Part shown: positions 62,748 through 64,000 of the stretch, piece after piece
Layout of the letters: each line of letters begins with the position of its first letter
Numbering within the stretch: position 1 is the stretch's first letter
Assembly (NCBI RefSeq): GCF_000429165.1
Contig: NZ_AUBI01000001.1
Span: 186,001-250,000, forward strand
Source of the DNA: Acetobacter nitrogenifigens DSM 23921 = NBRC 105050
GTDB lineage: Bacteria; Pseudomonadota; Alphaproteobacteria; Acetobacterales; Acetobacteraceae
Direction of reading: 5' to 3'
Length of the DNA stretch: 64,000 nt
Translations under genes and position numbers: made by a program
The notes under the pieces: model-generated
Databases searched by the model: none
What the model was told of the DNA's origin: nothing
The model's input: the letters and a program-made list of their open reading frames with translations, nothing else

Positions 62748-64000
62748 TCATCCATACTGCATGACGACCATCCATCCGCTCCCTCCATCACCGCCATTCT
62801 GGTAGGTCGTACCCGGAGACACACAAGCGCCAGAGCCGCCAGAGCCCAATTCACCCGCGTTACCGGTCTGACCCGCTCCAGCTTCCTCTCCGCCACTGTA
62901 GGGCGAACGGCTGCCTCCCATGCCGCCATAACCGAAGAAATAATTTTCGGAGATGCCGACAGCGAGCCCCGACTGCCCACCCTCCCCCTTGGAGGATACG
63001 ATGACAGTGACGCCTGACGTCGTAACCACCTGCGGGTTTCCACCTACGCCTGCGCCGCCTATCACCGCCTCTCCGGTTCCTGTGCCAATCACGCCACCAA
63101 AACCGCCGCCTAGTGTGACGAAGCTGCCTATGGACGAAGGGCCGCCACTGTTGCCGCTCATCGCGCCCGCAGAAGACTGGCCGCCCCGACCACCGCAACC
63201 AAGCGACACGGTCAGCGGGAACGAGACAAGCGACGGATCGATCGCCAGTAGAGCGTAAGCGCCCGCGCCACCGCCACCGCCGATACCCGCCTGCGTAGCA
63301 GTACAGGTCGGACAACCGCCGCCCCCGCCGCCGCCTGCCGACATAGCGATAATGGCCGTCTTGCAGCGGGGCTGAACGCTGAGCGAAAATGTATTCGCAC
63401 CGCCCGCCGTCGCGGCCGGCCCGACATACGACTGAATGCTCAAAAGATTTCCCGAAGCCCAGGACCCGACGAAGGCGGTCGTGGCCAGTAATGTCGACTG
63501 ATCGCCCGCGGCTGGCGTCGGCGCACGCGGCGAACCGATGAACAACGGTGAGTCCTTCGGCGCCAACTGCGGAATGGTTGGGTAAAACAGCGCACTATTG
63601 GCCAGAGAAATCATGGACTGCGTTACCGCAGTCGCATTCGCGGGCAGCGCGACGCTCCAGATCAGAATGCCGCCATCAGTTGGAGGCGCCGTCGTAAGCT
63701 CCAGCGTAGCGACCGCCGCCCTGATCGTCGCCTGTGAAGCCCCGTCTCCATTCGACCCCGCGAGCGTCAGACTGTCGTCCGACGCATCGACATAACGCAG
63801 CAAGGTTGCATTTGTATCTGCAGATGACAGAACAGCAGAAATATAAAACGTCTGGGCTGCATTCGTGGCGCTGAGAGTGAAGGAGGCTCCTGAACTCACA
63901 TATTGCCGGACAATCTGCGCGCTGTCCGCCGCAAGAGATCCATATGCATCGGCGTCAACAACGGCGGCGTCGTTGATGTGTCCATTTGCAACAGTCACGA
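62748..64000 (-). CDS. Glycine-rich, phage-tail-fibre-like protein, partial
   Basis: The frame runs off the right edge; 417 codons are present and end at 62748. Segments such as 'STLLATTAFVGSWASGNLL' are common in phage tail or tail-fibre proteins. The C-terminal half is highly Gly-rich with repeated GlyGlyGly loops ('AMSAGGGGGGGCP', 'GGGGGAGAYALLAI', 'GCGGRGGQSSAG'), as in glycine-rich tail-tip domains. The N-terminus is not seen, so its full size is unknown. It could belong to a prophage beyond the window or to a lone tail-fibre gene. A 163-bp gap separates it from tag with nothing else seen. Confidence 0.7.
   Translation of the reverse strand, partial: VTVANGHINDAAVVDADAYGSLAADSAQIVRQYVSSGASFTLSATNAAQTFYISAVLSSADTNATLLRYVDASDDSLTLAGSNGDGASQATIRAAVATLELTTAPPTDGGILIWSVALPANATAVTQSMISLANSALFYPTIPQLAPKDSPLFIGSPRAPTPAAGDQSTLLATTAFVGSWASGNLLSIQSYVGPAATAGGANTFSLSVQPRCKTAIIAMSAGGGGGGGCPTCTATQAGIGGGGGAGAYALLAIDPSLVSFPLTVSLGCGGRGGQSSAGAMSGNSGGPSSIGSFVTLGGGFGGVIGTGTGEAVIGGAGVGGNPQVVTTSGVTVIVSSKGEGGQSGLAVGISENYFFGYGGMGGSRSPYSGGEEAGAGQTGNAGELGSGGSGACVSPGTTYQNGGDGGSGWMVVMQYG

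Overview
The window is GC-rich chromosomal DNA from an alphaproteobacterium, most likely an acetic acid bacterium (Acetobacteraceae). The support is family-level: an OprB carbohydrate porin, a polyol/mannitol dehydrogenase, GatCAB instead of direct Gln/Asn-tRNA charging, an aroQ-accB-accC cluster, a RatA/COQ10 gene next to lipA, and an NDUFS6-like zinc-finger protein. Species cannot be fixed from the sequence alone. No rRNA, complete IS element or CRISPR array was seen. One tRNA (Arg, anticodon CCG) lies on the minus strand at 39480-39556.

Layout. 1-9.5 kb: the end of hemB, the N-end-rule transferase bpt, hutD, an OmpR-type two-component system translationally coupled to two small exported proteins, a mannitol-dehydrogenase-family enzyme, a HAD phosphatase, a DJ-1/PfpI protein and moaB. 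9.7-15 kb: an OprB porin, a group III ornithine/lysine decarboxylase with a long structured leader, a YihY membrane protein and RlpA. 15-28.6 kb: mostly housekeeping genes (aroQ-accB-accC, purH, trmB, metK, dapB, ruvX, gatCAB). 28.8-37 kb: a complete biotin-independent malonate decarboxylase locus, a LysR regulator diverging from mdcACDEGB, the transporter mdcF and the malonyl transferase mdcH. 37-39.5 kb: a gene-poor, partly lower-GC accessory patch beside the 3' end of tRNA-Arg, with an M15-type peptidoglycan peptidase, a small secreted protein and possible gene remnants. 39.6-50.8 kb: a lipase-like hydrolase, a zinc-finger protein, polA, an atypical SCO-like protein, a five-gene oligopeptide/dipeptide ABC transporter and a PncC amidase. 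51-56.5 kb: a TonB-dependent receptor, an MFS acid transporter and a large protein of unknown family. 56.6-62.6 kb: ratA, lipA, a UvrD-like helicase, prmA, a GNAT enzyme and tag. The right edge holds part of a glycine-rich, phage-tail-like gene.

How the genes work together. MdcF would import malonate. MdcH and MdcA load it on the MdcC carrier protein and MdcD/MdcE decarboxylate it. MdcB and MdcG build and attach the prosthetic group. MdcR probably controls the locus through paired direct repeats in the 111-bp divergent region. The less explained parts are the M15 peptidase/secreted-protein pair near tRNA-Arg, the orphan 448-residue protein at 55-56.5 kb, a structured plus-strand RNA candidate at 8.3 kb, two unrelated heptanucleotide tandem repeats, and a SCO homologue that has lost the canonical copper ligands.
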